Shown here piece by piece: positions 5,567 to 5,586 of a stretch of 5,586 nt of DNA (within the stretch, counting starts at the first letter, position 1; each line of letters starts with the position of its first letter). Source of the DNA: Candidatus Bipolaricaulota bacterium (GTDB lineage Bacteria; Bipolaricaulota; Bipolaricaulia; UBA7950; UBA9294); NCBI GenBank assembly GCA_018399865.1, contig JAGYNL010000034.1, positions 1-5,586 of the forward strand. Direction: 5' to 3'. The position numbers were made by a program, and so were the translations under genes. The notes under the pieces are model-generated. The model saw only the letters and a list, made by a program, of their open reading frames with translations, was not told where the DNA came from and did no database searches.

Positions 5567-5586
5567 TGTGGTGGTATATTTGGTGC

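Noticed and set aside
1..5586. Possible diversity-generating retroelement, because the capsid genes resemble BPP-1.
   Set aside because: No reverse transcriptase, template/variable repeat pair or receptor-binding gene is present in this window.

Overview
The window is a block of bacteriophage (or prophage) virion genes. All eight supported genes lie on the minus strand and are read from the high coordinates towards position 1. Coding density is nearly complete: neighbouring genes overlap by one base or are separated by 1 to 55 bases. I see no tRNA, integrase, transposase, CRISPR array or diversity-generating retroelement. Strong AGGAG-type Shine-Dalgarno (SD) sites point to a bacterial host, but nothing identifies the host further, and free phage cannot be told from prophage.

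Layout in transcription order. Capsid module: scaffolding protein (5552-4821, GTG start), major capsid protein of the epsilon15 gp7 / BPP-1 type (4810-3854), Bbp16-type capsid cement protein (3843-3466), and a 50-residue Cys/His-containing protein of unknown role (3452-3300). A 55-base gap with a strong hairpin follows; it is the longest non-coding stretch between genes. Tail and ejection module: T7 gp11-like tail tubular protein A / head-tail adaptor (3244-2690), T7 gp12-like tail tubular protein B / nozzle, also called stabilisation protein (2690-972), a 285-residue probable DNA-ejection (internal virion) protein with an N-terminal glycine zipper (970-113), and the first 33 codons of another gene (101-1) that runs off the window.

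How they work together: the scaffold guides assembly of the capsid protein into a procapsid. The cement protein would then stabilise the expanded shell. The two tubular proteins would form the short tail below the portal, and the glycine-zipper protein would be packed inside and ejected to help DNA cross the host envelope. The order scaffold, capsid, (cement), tubular A, tubular B, ejection proteins matches a podovirus. A portal gene would be expected just beyond position 5586 and further ejection proteins before position 1.

The core genes are ordinary for this phage type; I do not see a new biological system. Points worth a second look are the small Cys/His protein, the hairpin at the module boundary, the stop codons fused to SD sites, a 9-bp triple repeat in the ejection gene, and a possible acidic insertion in the nozzle protein.
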